From positions 6,440,173-6,504,172 of the forward strand of contig OZ017798.1 in the NCBI GenBank assembly GCA_963969395.1: DNA of 64,000 bases. Reading direction: 5' to 3'. A program made the position numbers and the translations under genes. The stretch's first letter is position 1; each line of letters opens with the position of its first letter. Positions 35,826-47,379 of the stretch are shown piece after piece. Source of the stretch: Pseudoscleropodium purum (taxonomy: Eukaryota > Streptophyta > Bryopsida > Hypnales > Brachytheciaceae). Below the pieces are notes generated by a model. That model worked only from the letters and a program-made list of their open reading frames with translations, was not told where the DNA came from and ran no database searches.

Positions 35826-38595
35826 AAAGTTATAAGTTGTTTTTTGTTTGAGAACTGAGATTGGATAGATAAAAAAAATACTTCTTTATAACTTTTTTTT
35901 GTAGTATGGTTGAATAGATCCATGTGTACCACAAGAAGCTTGACTTTTTTTTAATTGATTTTGTTTTGATTATAGAGATGAAAGATATGAGGATTTTTAT
36001 ATTGTGGGCATGTATGGCATCTCCTAATAGACACTCCTTCTCTTTTTGAATAATACTAGTATTACTTTTGTGTTTTACAAAGGAAATATTAGTATTATTC
36101 AAAACAGAGATAATAAAACATATAAATGTTCATTTTTTAGCTCAATTTTCATTATTTTTTTTTTAATTCCATAGGATGTGAATTTATTTACTACAACATT
36201 CATCCCTTAGAATTGAAATTTTTCTATTCAATTACAAAGTTACTAGTAATTTTTTTTTGCAATCCAGTGGCTCTTTCTACTAATGTTTTTTAGAAAACAA
36301 ACAAACAATTCATATGATCTTCTAGTGAAATTTGGTGGAAGGACACTAGACTTTTATGTCTACAAGAAAACACCCTTCAATCAAATGTGGATTTATATTT
36401 AGAGAAGATATGAAATTTCAAAGTGCAAAGTCGAAGCTAGGCATACCCTTGAAAAAATCTTTGAACCGCATTTGGACATTCTCATCTCACAATTTAATGG
36501 TTTAAATTACACAAAATTTTTATTGTATAGACATGGATAAGTTAGGTCATACACTAACTAGTTGACTGATTGTCTTTTATTGTGAAAAAACAGTAATTTT
36601 TACAAGTGATAGCCTCCCTATCTCAAATTCAATATTTTGAGAGCTAATTTCTAATAATGTGGCGAAAGAACTTTAGAGGTTGATAACCTTAATTAATTCT
36701 TGTGACTAATTAAAGTGTCATCCCTATTTTCTTAAAACATCTCCTTGAACTCATAATTCTTCAAAGGTTGTTAAAATGTTAAAAGTGATACAAATAATAG
36801 AGACATCTTTAAGTTTAAGTCTATCTCCAAATTTTCAATTGGTGTTTTTCTTTTGCCTTCTTATAAATACAAATATTTAATAATCAATGGGGTAAATCTT
36901 TCCCTCCAAGACTATTTGAACCTTTATAAACTCAAAATTTTAATCAATTTGAACTTTGGAGGCATAGAAAAAGACATACAAAAACTAAAAGTTAATAAAT
37001 TCATTTCAGCTTTGAAAATTGCATGAGAAACAAAGTGAAATATACTCCATTATACTAATTGAAACATTACAAAGTCAAATATATGGTTAATACCAAAGCC
37101 CTTCAAAGGTATTGAAGTCTTTTTTTTATCCATATTATAACCATTAGGACAAGATTATATGAAATTGAAAAATACATAGTTAAATGAAATCATATTGAGT
37201 CTATAGCACATTGAAATACCCTTGTTGGTCACACATTTTAAGTGATTAGAGGCTCAATTATTATTGTTAGGTCAAAGATGTAGAAGGCTAGAGGTTGTAG
37301 TCATGCCAAATAGGAATTTCAAGACATATAATGTTTCCAAAATAATGACAATATTTTAGAGACATAACCATGTTCTTCCTACTTTTTATAAGAGCACTAT
37401 AAATGTTCAAAATATAAAATTCTAGATCTAGTTTGGAGAAAAGGGTAACAGCCAAAATTAGATTTGAATTGCAACACTCTTCATGCTATCTGGGACATAG
37501 AGCTTTGGATCTTTGGTTTGAAAATCAAATCCCATGGGCTAGCCATATGTGACCCCTTTCTCACATTTCTATTGTCCCCTCCATTGATGACCCATCAATA
37601 TCATCTTGGGAAAATTGGGTGTATTGTTCAAATATGTTCACTTGTCAAGGCTTGAATCAAAACTAAAAGAAGAGTTTTTCTCTCTTATATTCAATGCAAA
37701 TTGTGGCAAGGTTTAATCTACATGATTTTTCTTTTATTCATTCTTGCTAATAAAATTTCTGATGACATCCACATGTTTTCTGAATGAAACCTGTTTATGA
37801 AACCTTTCCAGTGATGCTACATTGCGACAAGCTTCATTCTAGTTTTGGTTATAAAAAAAGGAAACAAGAGCCACCATGAAAATTGAGAGGAGTACATCTG
37901 AACTAGTCAGAGCACCTGGAAGTTCAAGTACTGTACTGTACACCGTGGTCTTGCTACAGTGGGTCACCCTTATTGAGATGATTCCGTAGTGCATCCCTGC
38001 TGTAGATGGCCAAGTCGGAGGCCCAGGGTCATCAGGAAATATTTATGCCATACATAAAACAGAAATCCGAGGTATGAGAGATTAAAGGCTCAGTGAGCAG
38101 GGGATAATTTTCCCATCTTAGATAACATCTCAATCTGTTCATAAAACACACGATAATTCCAACACTTGCCTGTACAATATAATATTTTCCATATCACCCC
38201 TTCAAGGGGACTGCAATTGCCTGCAAGCAACTTTGAGTAGTTCTTCAGCCTGTAGTTCCCACGCTCCTGTACAGTACAATGGAAGGCTGTTGTATACTTT
38301 CTCTAACTTAAGCGTTGAAAAACGACAGTGAGTAGGCAAAACTAAAATAATACCGTTTCAGCAAGGACTTCCGTCATCACCGACTAGTGATTTAACAGAA
38401 GCGTGTAATTTTACAAAATTGGTCGCAGCACCTCACCCAGTAATTCAATACTCGCTTGGAGTCACGTGCAGACACAATTGCTGACAGATTGCCTCGTTTC
38501 ATCACGCAGGCGAATCAATTTGGGGATCATACTGACCCCGACCACGTGAAAATAGAAGTCACGCTGAAGCAGAAGTCCGAAGAATGTGTAGTAGC
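35826..38595. other. AT-rich intergenic DNA
   Basis: No gene is supported. From about 37800 to 38595 the composition becomes more balanced, consistent with 3' UTR of the coiled-coil gene that ends at 38596. Confidence 0.4.
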
Positions 38596-38679
38596 TCATA
38601 CTGCTCCACATTGCCAGTCTCCATATTGTGTCCTTGGTTGCTTGGCAAGACTCAAGCTCTCGGATCTGCAGAGTTGAGG
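38409..38679 (-). other. Alternative-frame continuation of the coiled-coil gene
   Basis: In the frame that reads ATC CGA GAG CTT GAG, about 68 codons stay open. They encode IRELESCQATKDTIWRLAM, then SSMSYYTFFGLLLQRDFYF, and run to a TGA; the left coordinate is approximate. The hydrophobic stretch could be a C-terminal membrane anchor. The octamer GATCCGAG occurs twice, 29 bp apart, at the junction; without one octamer plus the 21 bp between, the two frames are continuous. Confidence 0.4.
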
Positions 38680-39483
38680 CCGCTTCACTCGGATCTTCTC
38701 CTCTTGTATCGTCTTGTTCTCATTATGTTTCCAGGAGCTAATCAATTTCGCCAAAGCTAACTCTTGCTGCAAATTTCCAGCCTCCATTTTGAGCTTCTCA
38801 ATCTCCTCCTGCAATGACTCCGTTCTCAATCTCATTATGTCGCACTCATGAGTGGATTTCGATAATTGTGCTGCAAGATCCGTAACTTCCAACTCCTTCA
38901 GAGACATCTTTATTTGGCGCATGCTTTCAAGCTCAGTCTGAGAGGATGTGAGCTCCTGCTCTTTCCTTGCTAGAGATAATGACAGGGAACCAATTTCTGC
39001 ATTGAAGTACCGACTCTGCTCGATCGCTTCCACTTCAAGCTCTCCAAGCTGTGAGACCAGCCTTTCCTCTGCATCTGATAGAAGTCCAACTAGAGACAAC
39101 AATCTCTGAATCTCGCTCTCGTTCCGGTTCTTCACCTCAGCCATTGCTTTGTCGTGCTTGTCGTCTTGATCCTCCAACTGCCTCACAAGACTTTCCTCAA
39201 GCCTAATCCGTTGCTCCAGCTCCCTCTCAAGTTCTTTGTTGCGTGCTATCGTCTCCGAGTGCTTCCCTTGCTCAGCTCGCAACGCTACAGTCGTAGACTC
39301 AAGATCTCGTTGCAACTTCACGATATTACCATCCTTAAAACGAGCATCCACCCTCATCACCTCGATTTGCTTTTGCAAATCTGAAACAATCTCCATTGTG
39401 TCGCCAACTAACGGTACGCTTGCCTCCGAGAGCTGTTTCGAGCTCCCGTAGTCTCTTCTAAAATCTTCCCAACCGTCAAACAT
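38596..39483 (-). CDS. Coiled-coil protein of unknown function
   Basis: A 295-residue frame opens at an ATG at 39483 (A at -3) and ends at TGA at 38596. Residues about 30-265 are almost continuous heptad-like coiled coil, rich in E, L, Q, K and R (for example LERELEQRIRLEESLVRQL and LQEEIEKLKMEAGNLQQEL), with no proline. The head (MFDGWEDFRRDYGSS) is short and aromatic. The last ~30 residues lose the coiled-coil pattern. Just there, another frame continues coil-like and then hydrophobic sequence (IRELESCQATKDTIW, then MWSSMSYYTFFGLLL), suggesting that the annotated end is altered by an indel or by splicing. I do not recognise the family. A structural or tethering role is inference only. Confidence 0.7.
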   Translation of the reverse strand: MFDGWEDFRRDYGSSKQLSEASVPLVGDTMEIVSDLQKQIEVMRVDARFKDGNIVKLQRDLESTTVALRAEQGKHSETIARNKELERELEQRIRLEESLVRQLEDQDDKHDKAMAEVKNRNESEIQRLLSLVGLLSDAEERLVSQLGELEVEAIEQSRYFNAEIGSLSLSLARKEQELTSSQTELESMRQIKMSLKELEVTDLAAQLSKSTHECDIMRLRTESLQEEIEKLKMEAGNLQQELALAKLISSWKHNENKTIQEEKIRVKRPQLCRSESLSLAKQPRTQYGDWQCGAV

Positions 39484-40130
39484 GTTTGTCTATGAAGAAA
39501 ACTCACTGCAAACAACACAGAAGCTTCACGAAGAAGAGGAGGAAGAAGCAGAGACTTAACGTTGACTAATCGAAAGCGCAATGTCCAGCACTCCACAACA
39601 ATAATCCTTCTCAGATCAAGATCCAAAACAGCAGGACCTACACCTTTCTGACGGCTCGACAACAAAAGTTCACTACCATACAGTAAGAGAGCTCCACTGT
39701 TATTTCAGAAACAACTCGAAACAGAGGATATCTGTTGCCTATCCAAGAAAGCAGAAAATTTCTACTGCCAGGGGAATGCGAAGGGCTCAGAAGCGCAGCC
39801 AACACTAATGATAAACGAGACACACTCGTCCTAGTACTCTATAAACACAGCTAGAAAATGCGCGCGTCGTGGACTTCTATCTTCACCAACAGAACACCAC
39901 TCACAACAGAGAAACAAATGAAGAAGCTCCCTTCCTCAGTCTCGCCTCAACTGCATTTCAATGCTAATCAAATACACGGCATTCCGACTCTCACAGAGGA
40001 AAAAATACACGCGTGTCAAGGAAACCGCAACCGAAATTAATGACGACCTTGCTCCCTACTCCGCCACGAACATCGAAAGCAGCTTCCAACGTCGACCAAA
40101 CAAAAACCACAAACCAAGTTATGTGTGAAA
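39484..40130 (-). promoter_or_regulatory. Upstream region of the coiled-coil gene
   Basis: Balanced composition directly upstream of the start codon, likely 5' UTR and promoter. No defined element could be pinned down. Confidence 0.35.
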
Positions 40131-40800
40131 TCAATCCAGCGTCTCTGCCGTTGTGCTGACGCCAAACTGTACCGAAATTTGCTCAAGACCGGGCTCCCAT
40201 ATATGCACCTCCAAATCTGTGTTCCAGCGGCTCGCGACGTCCTCGAATGTTCCCAGCCGCGCGGCGACCTCGGCAGCTTCGCGTACAGCAGAAACAGGAA
40301 CTAGGCCCGGAAAGTCGGACACTGAGAAGAAATGGAAAAACAATTCGGTGGGGCCTGAATGAGTCCCGCCTGAGGAGGCCGGTCTCAGTTGAAAGAAGGG
40401 CTTGGCCGGCACGAGGGCCTGAAAGCAGGAGACGCGAAAAGGGGCGGGAATGGGGCCACGTGGACACCTGGGCAGTTGCGGAGGCGGGTGCTGCAAGGGC
40501 TACCGCTGATAGCGAACCTGCCGCCGCGGGTCGTCAGCGAGGGCCGGGGCGGGCCGGGCCGGGCGGGCCCGTGACGGCAAGTCTTCCTGAATCAGGACCA
40601 GGTTCAATGAACCGGGAGGTTTCATGATTGCTGTGGCGTGCAGGTTTCCTCCCTGCATTCTGGACACGAAACCGTCCACTTATGTTTTCAGGCTGTCGTT
40701 GTCTCCTTGACTCGGGCTGCCGGCTTTGCCTCGGCCATGGTGAAATTGAAATGTAAGTTATTAGCTTCTGTAGTTGACAAGGGGGCAACACAGCAAGCCC
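40131..40800. other. GC-rich island, possibly a promoter or first exon
   Basis: This is one of the few GC-rich non-annotated segments, with a ggccgggccgggcgggcc run near 40551-40568. Frames are open on both strands (121 codons minus, 126 codons plus), as expected from base composition, and none carries a known domain. At 40737 a strong-context ATG (gccATGG) is followed 16 bases later by a consensus donor (GTAAGT at 40753), which could be a first exon on the plus strand. I found no downstream exon. Confidence 0.35.
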
Positions 40801-42055
40801 CACTTGTTAACCAATGAGGGAGGGGCTCCTTCGGCATCCTTGACAAGGGGGTCCTACGGAGAGTGAATAAAAATTGTCTTGTATGGCTCCTCAGCAAATC
40901 TCTATCTTTAGAGTAATTCACAGAAGTTCCTCCCATGCATCTAATAAAGCATAATACCTTCTCATCATGGGGAGGACCATTGTGTTGTTATATAATGTTA
41001 AAAGTGAAGTAATATTTGGACAATCGTTTGAGTCAATGGTATCTATTGTAAGAGCATCCTAATGTCATTGAGCTTCTTATATTTTCACTTGAATATATGC
41101 TAGGTTTTACCCTACTTGAATTTCAAGGAGATCAAATCATATTTTTTTAAGTTAGTATTAGAATGCATGTTCATGCCATTATTGATCCTTTAGTTGTTGC
41201 ACATGTTTAGACTTCTTAGATGCATACATTTAGACTTAGTAGATTCAAAAGAAAATTGGCAACATAATGGCAAATGAAGGATTGTTACATATGTATCTTC
41301 TTCAATTCATGAATGGAAAAAGAATGCATTATAGATGGTTAAAGCAAAAACATGTAGCTTTTCTATTGTTGTTTACAAGTGGGAACTACGCTCATTGACT
41401 TGAATGCTACAGTAACTAATGCGCTACTATATGTCTATTTCTTAAAGCATTCTTTAATAGAAAGGTACGTATTGCATCTTTAATGTGCTAGTAAGTAATA
41501 TGTCAAATTGGAAATCTAGAGTCTTATGCAATTTAACTTCAAAATTGGCAATTAATTTCTAAAGAATTCAATAAATATGAAATAGCCTATAGTAGATGCA
41601 AACCTCCATTATTCTTTTAAGAAAAATTTACTAAAAAAATTCAAAGGGGCTAAAGTCTCCAAAATTGGAATCATCCTTTAAATGGTTGTTTTATACGCTT
41701 CCTACTTTAATGTAGCTCTCTTGATTTCCTACTGGTTATTTTTTTTGGCTTTTTGTGCCAGATTGCACTAGGAAAAAATAATTTGGCTAAAAAATGGCAA
41801 CAAATCTTGAAGTTTTTTGCCAAAAAACTTCGTATTATAAAAAAATCTTGGATGAAATTGCCTAACTATAGATGAAAATAGAATTATGGACATGTGATAT
41901 GTACGAATGTAATCTTTTCTATCCAATATGTAGATGAATGTTGAAATTTGGAGCACCACCATAATATTTTATATCGCCATTTTGGCACTTCATGAAAAAT
42001 GGAAAAAAAAACACCCGTTTCCTACAAGATTATAAAAATAATCCAAAACTATCCT
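40801..42055. other. AT-rich intergenic DNA
   Basis: No gene is supported and no clear repeat unit was seen. Confidence 0.4.
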
Positions 42056-43005
42056 TTAACCCTTAAAAGACCATCCCATAATTTTTGGCTACATAGCAAT
42101 TTTGGGTAGGTACATGTGACTAGGTATTTCCATATTTTTGGCCCAAATTTTAATGAAAGGTGGGGGACAAGGAATATCTTTCATATGCACTAAATTTCAT
42201 AACAATTGGAAATATAAGTCAAAAGTTATGACCTAATATGTTACTTTTTATAAATGGGCAGTCCAAGTAGATGAGAAAAAATCACCTTTTTTTTCATTTT
42301 TCATGAAGTGCCAAAATAGAATGAATCATTGATCAAAATGGAATGATTCATATCCATTTTAATCAATGAATCATTCCATTTTGATCAATGAGTCAAAAGT
42401 TATGAGGAATTTTTGTTTGTGGGTAGTTATGGATTCTCTACTCTAAAATAAACTTTGAAGTCCTCTATCTTACTCAATTTTTAATGTTTTTAGAAATAAA
42501 ATAAAATCGTAGGATGCAAATTTTTTATTACAACATTGCAACCACTTGAATTGGTATTTTTCAACTCCATAATTAAATTCTTAACAATTTAGTATTTTAA
42601 AACATTCTCTACTATTGTCTACTTCCTATTTTTTTCTTGTATGTTGTACAATTCCAAGTGATCTGAAAATTTTCAAACATGTGGCCAACTTGTTTAGGGA
42701 AAAGAATCCAAAGAAGCACCACCATTTAGGTCATTTTTTCTTATAGAAAAGTGAGCTTGTCAAAAGTACTACTACCTTGTTTTTCACAAGGCCAAGAAAA
42801 AATTTCAATGAATTTGAATGCTTATATCTTACAATCCACAATGTGAAATTTTTTGAAATTTTTACCACATGTTCTCAATTTAGCATACTACAAGATTCTA
42901 CAATTACATGTGTCAAAAAAAATTCAAAAATTTGGTATTTGTACTAAAAATGACAATTTTTGAGCGTTTTCAATGAATACATAGTCATAGAACTTTTGAG
43001 GTTTA
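42056..43005. mobile_element. TTAA-ended element, copy C
   Basis: A 950-bp unit starting TTAAcccttaaaagacc, with a decayed inverted right end (aacttttgaggttta). It is collinear with copies A and B. It carries a private perfect hairpin at 42326-42391. Non-coding. Confidence 0.75.
42326..42391. repeat. Perfect 26-bp inverted repeat, 14-bp loop
   Basis: Positions 42326-42351 and 42366-42391 are exact reverse complements (arms contain gatcaaaatggaatgattc). Other copies of the element have the arm sequence only once, so the hairpin arose by local inverted duplication within this copy. Confidence 0.95.
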
Positions 43006-43189
43006 GATAGTAGTATTCATCAACTTGTGACTATTCAACCCAATTTCAAGCCCCAATAATACATTGAATAGAAGATATATTGCATTACAAGGCAATTGAA
43101 CGAAATTGGATTCAATATTAGGGATTACAATTGGGCTTGAATTTTCCTACCTTATATATGAGTGCCACAAAAAAGGGATGCTTGAATCA

Positions 43190-43817
43190 GCTCATTCTTA
43201 GTGTGTTGTGTAATGAACCCAGGAAAAATTTCATGTGATAGCTTCAAATCATCAAAAATTACATGTGAAAGTTTGTTTCAAAACATTCTAATAAGTCTTG
43301 CAAAAATTGTAAATTTAAAAAAAATTTAATATCATAGTGCGCAACTACAAATGTATTTGATAATGTAAATAGATACCTACTCAAAAACCTTTGAGCCAAT
43401 CTACAAGGGATTTTATTTTGCAAGCAATGAAGCTAAAAAAAGCATATAAGCTATTTTTATAACTTAGCTTTTAATTTTTTCAGGAAAAAAAAAAAGAAGA
43501 AGATGTGTAGCTCTTACTAAGGTTTCTAACCATTGTAATTCATAATTTTCAATTTTTTGTCAAAGTTATTTGCATTTAGTTATTTCTTCTATCAAGTACC
43601 ACCTTCTGCGTTATAATTTTTTTAAGGATGAATGGCTCAAGGATGTTAATACGGGTAGTCTTAGAAAGTGTAGAGAGTCCAAACATAGAAGGCCCTTTAT
43701 ATCGGGCAATTAAATATTTAAAAACTTTATAAATAAAATTAGAGATTGAAAATTAAAATTAAAAATTTTTCTTTGAATATCCAAAGTATACTCTAAAATA
43801 TTTATATTTCAAGCATG
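43190..43817. repeat. Left part of a longer AT-rich repeat, split by copy D
   Basis: It is collinear with about 52440-52780 (shared gatacctact, gcaatgaag and taccttct words in the same order). Its continuation appears after copy D at about 44830-45010, matching 52800-52990. Copy D therefore inserted into it. Confidence 0.6.
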
Positions 43818-44744
43818 TTAACTCCTAAAGTTCCTTGATTATGTTTTCGCCAAAAACGCTCCAAAACTGCCATTTTTTATACAAGTTTTATAATTTAGAA
43901 AGAAAAAAAATATATTATTATAAAATCTTATATTACACTTGTTTAAAAAGATGTGGTAAAAATTTCAGAAATTTCCATTGTGTAGATTGCAAGATATTAG
44001 CATTTGAAGTGACAAAAATCATTGTTTTGTCCTTGCAAAAAATCGGGCAGCTGACCTTCACAAGGTCACATTTGTATGAAAATTTGTTCAAAATGGTTGC
44101 AACTCTTTAATTTAATTCTTCAAGGCATGTTGGCTACATGCTTGAAAATTTTTAGATCATTTGAAATTGTGCAACATATATGAAAAATAATAATAAGTGG
44201 AAAGATGTAGAGAATGGTTCAAAATACTAAGTTATTAACAATTTAGTTATGGAATTGAAAAATGTCAATCCCAATGGTTGTAATGTCTTAATAAACAATC
44301 CTCACCTAATGTTTTTATTTTTTTCCAAAAAATATTGAAAATTTTGTTCAATAAAGGACTTCAAAGTTTCGTTTGGGGTAAAAAATCCATAATTGCCTGC
44401 AAACTAAAACACTTCATAACTTTTGACTCATTGATCAAAATGGAATGATTCAAATCTTTTCATGTGTATATAAATTTAGAAATACAATTTCAAATTTGGA
44501 TTTTTGCAAAAATTGATTTTTTTAGATTTGCTTGGACTACCCAAGTTGAGAAACAAACTACATATTAGGCTATAACTTTTAACTCATATTTCCAAATGTC
44601 CTGAAATTTAGTGCACATGAAAGATATTCCTTGTCCACACCTTCTATCAAAATTTGGTCCAAAAACATGAAAATCTCTAGTCACATGCACCTACCTAAAA
44701 TTTATATATTGCCAAAAAACAAAGTTTGGTCCTTTAGGGGTTAA
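43818..44744. mobile_element. TTAA-ended element, copy D, the best preserved of subfamily one
   Basis: A 927-bp unit from TTAActcctaaagttcc to ggtcctttaggggTTAA. Both ends carry TTAA, followed inward by a ~13-bp imperfect inverted repeat. Orientation is opposite to copies A to C. The 91-codon frame at 43835-44110 is AT-driven and not conserved as a frame in other copies. Confidence 0.85.
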
Positions 44745-46699
44745 TTATAGCCCCACTCAAAAAAAACACTTGGATGCTCATAGTAGACAAAGAGTGACAC
44801 CTCGAAGGAATGATTATAGAATATTCTTGGGAGAAAATTTTCTTCATGTATTCTCAACCCATTTTCCAATTTTTTTGACCTAACCACATAAGTTATTGGA
44901 CACATATGCTATTTCTAAATTTTTTTGAAGGACAAACTTCACTTTGGAGAAGGGCTTGAAGAAACTAATTTGAAGTTTAGTTACTTTGATCTTGCAATTG
45001 GTAGGAATTTCCACCCTAAAATTTTGGAAGGATGTACTAAAAACTAACTAACTAAAGATTATACAATTGGAATTATTAAAGAATAAAAAAAGATAAAAAT
45101 TTAAGCCTGTGCCATTCTAGAAAACTCCCTTCAATCATTTCTGTCAAGCACAAATTGGTTGGGACATTGTTTGAAGACTAAAAATTTATGAAATAGTACT
45201 AGGATATTTTCTGTTGGCTATTGATGAAGAGGCTTTGTAATGATAAAAACTACATATTGGAAAGTTTGAGTAGTACTTTATCTGAAAATCTTTGAAGAAT
45301 CTTTTGTAAAAAAGCTCATCAACTATTGAAATTTGGCATACAATTGTCCATTAATAACCAAATTTTAGTTTTCAAATCACATTCTAAGAAGAGTCAAACT
45401 TTGTTAGCTATGTTTAGGTTGTTTCAAGAAAAAATATTTTCTTCTAACTTCAAGTTCTATTATCTTGCAATATATGAAGTCAAAATTTTTGAAAGTTTTT
45501 CTACAAATTCCAAATTTTTGTCTCTAAATTTTCATTTTTCAGATTTTTAATAAAATATTTCTTCATTGCTCAAAAAATCGTCATAAAATGACTAGAGTTT
45601 AGCCAATTCACTTAACCTTCTTGCATTTGTAGGATAATTCAATGTAAGCTAGACATCTCAATTGCTTCTAAATTTTTTTGTGAGTGAACCCAATACCATA
45701 TACTTATGAATGGTGAATATCCTCATTTTTGTGTAGAGCAAAAATTTTACTCCAAGAGGGCATAAAATCCAGTACCTTTTGTTTTGTAAGAATAAAAAAA
45801 GGTGTTTTTTTTCTCACTTCGAATGTTATAATCTTTCAGTCCATGCAGTCAAATGACTTGAAATTTTTTCCACACTCTAGTTAAATACTTTATTTCAGTT
45901 TCGTACAATTGAAGTTTAAATGAATAAATTCAATTTTCATTTTTGAATAACATACCAAAGAAATGCAGTTTTTTACAATGTCTCCCTGCTGAAAAAACTT
46001 CCAATCTTGAAGGGTTTAAGTTTGTTTTGTTTGTTACAATGAGATCTCATGGACCTTGGATCCCAAGGGCGCGTTCTTGGTACCATTTGAAAGCTCTCTT
46101 GCAAGGATGGATATACGAGCTTTGTTTCTTGGTGTTTGGACCTTTATGTGAAAGATACTGAATTCAAAGTTTTCATGTATAAATTTATTTATTTTTAATT
46201 ACTTCTACTGTGCACATGCCGGCACACTAGTTTGTAAGGAGATAAATTACCTACTGTAAGTAACAATTTACCCTACTAACAACGAGCTGCAAGTTGACAG
46301 ATGGCGCAAGCCCATGTGAGTCCATGCATGGCAGGGCATCTCGCATATTCTTGCTTCGATGGTCGGCAGAAGGGATTTGGAAGCTGTTTTCTCAGTCTTC
46401 ATCAAGTGCACATTTCCCGGAATTTTTAATTTTTTTTAATTTATTATAAGTTTGCTCATATGGAGACGAAGTCCAAGTTGAAGACCCCTATTTGGGCAAT
46501 TATAAACTTTTGATGATGAATCTATTTGGGTTACATAGTTTATTACAGTAATAGAGTTAATTGTAAAGTGAGAAATAAGTTGGGTTTCTTCTCCTTTTTC
46601 TGAATAGCTAATGACAGAAAACTCATGATCAAACTCCTTTTGGGTTCAAACTCATAGAGCTCTTTTGAATTTTGTCTCTAGTTTGTTTCCACCAATGAG
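44745..46699. other. AT-rich repeats and unassigned DNA
   Basis: 44830-45010 continues the split repeat noted at 43190-43817. 45800-45960 resembles the interior of the third TTAA subfamily (aatctttcagtccatgc). 46200-46430 is more balanced and has no partner in the window. No gene is supported. Confidence 0.4.
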
Positions 46700-47225
46700 A
46701 ACTTTAAAACATGCAACATGTGGGATTGTGGATTGTAACTCAAGAGCATGCAACATAAGGGATTATGGATCATAACTCAAGAGCATATATAATGTGGGAC
46801 TATGGATCGTAATTCAAGATGAGAATGATGATGGGTTTAGAACTTAACGTACTCAAGAGCATATATCATGTGGGACTATGGATCGTAATTCAAGATGAGA
46901 ATGATGATGGGTTTAGAACTTAACGTACTCAAGAGCATATATGATGTGGGATCAAGGATCATAATTTAAGAACATATAAAATGTAGGACTCCGGATCGTA
47001 ACTCAAGATTAAAATCAGGAGTTTAGAGCTTAATGTACTCAAGAGCATGCAACATGTGGGATCATGGATCATAATTTAAGAGCATACAACATGTGGGACT
47101 ATAGATTGTAACTCAAGACGTGAACCATAAGTTTAGAGCTTAACTCAAGAGCATACAACATGCGGGAGTATGGATCATAACTGAAGATAGAAACCACACG
47201 AGCTTAGAGCTTAATACAAGATGAA
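46700..47225. repeat. Tandem array with 76-bp higher-order unit
   Basis: actcaagagcatatat begins at 46775, 46851 and 46927, a strict 76-bp period, with the first two units nearly identical. Each unit is made of two related halves of about 38 bp (catgtgggactatggatcgt and attcaagatgagaatgatga). Flanking units (46704-46775 and 47003-47225) are more diverged. Confidence 0.9.
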
Positions 47226-47379
47226 GTAATTGACCACAATACATTTATTGTTAAGAACCATAACTTAAATTTAGCTTGCAACTCCTAATAAAGTCCAACC
47301 TATTTATAATTAACACTAAAAAGGATTTGACAAATCCACAACTTGTACTCAGAAGAAATCATTTTTTATTTTTTTATTT
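47226..47379. other. Short spacer
   Basis: Nothing recognised. Confidence 0.3.

Noticed and set aside
43835..44110. 91-codon plus-strand frame in transposon copy D as a transposase fragment
   Set aside because: The corresponding segment in other copies is open in part but lacks conserved residues, and the composition is AT-driven.
46700..47225. CRISPR-like array
   Set aside because: Repeats and spacers are not distinct. The whole 76-bp unit is repeated, and the context is eukaryotic.
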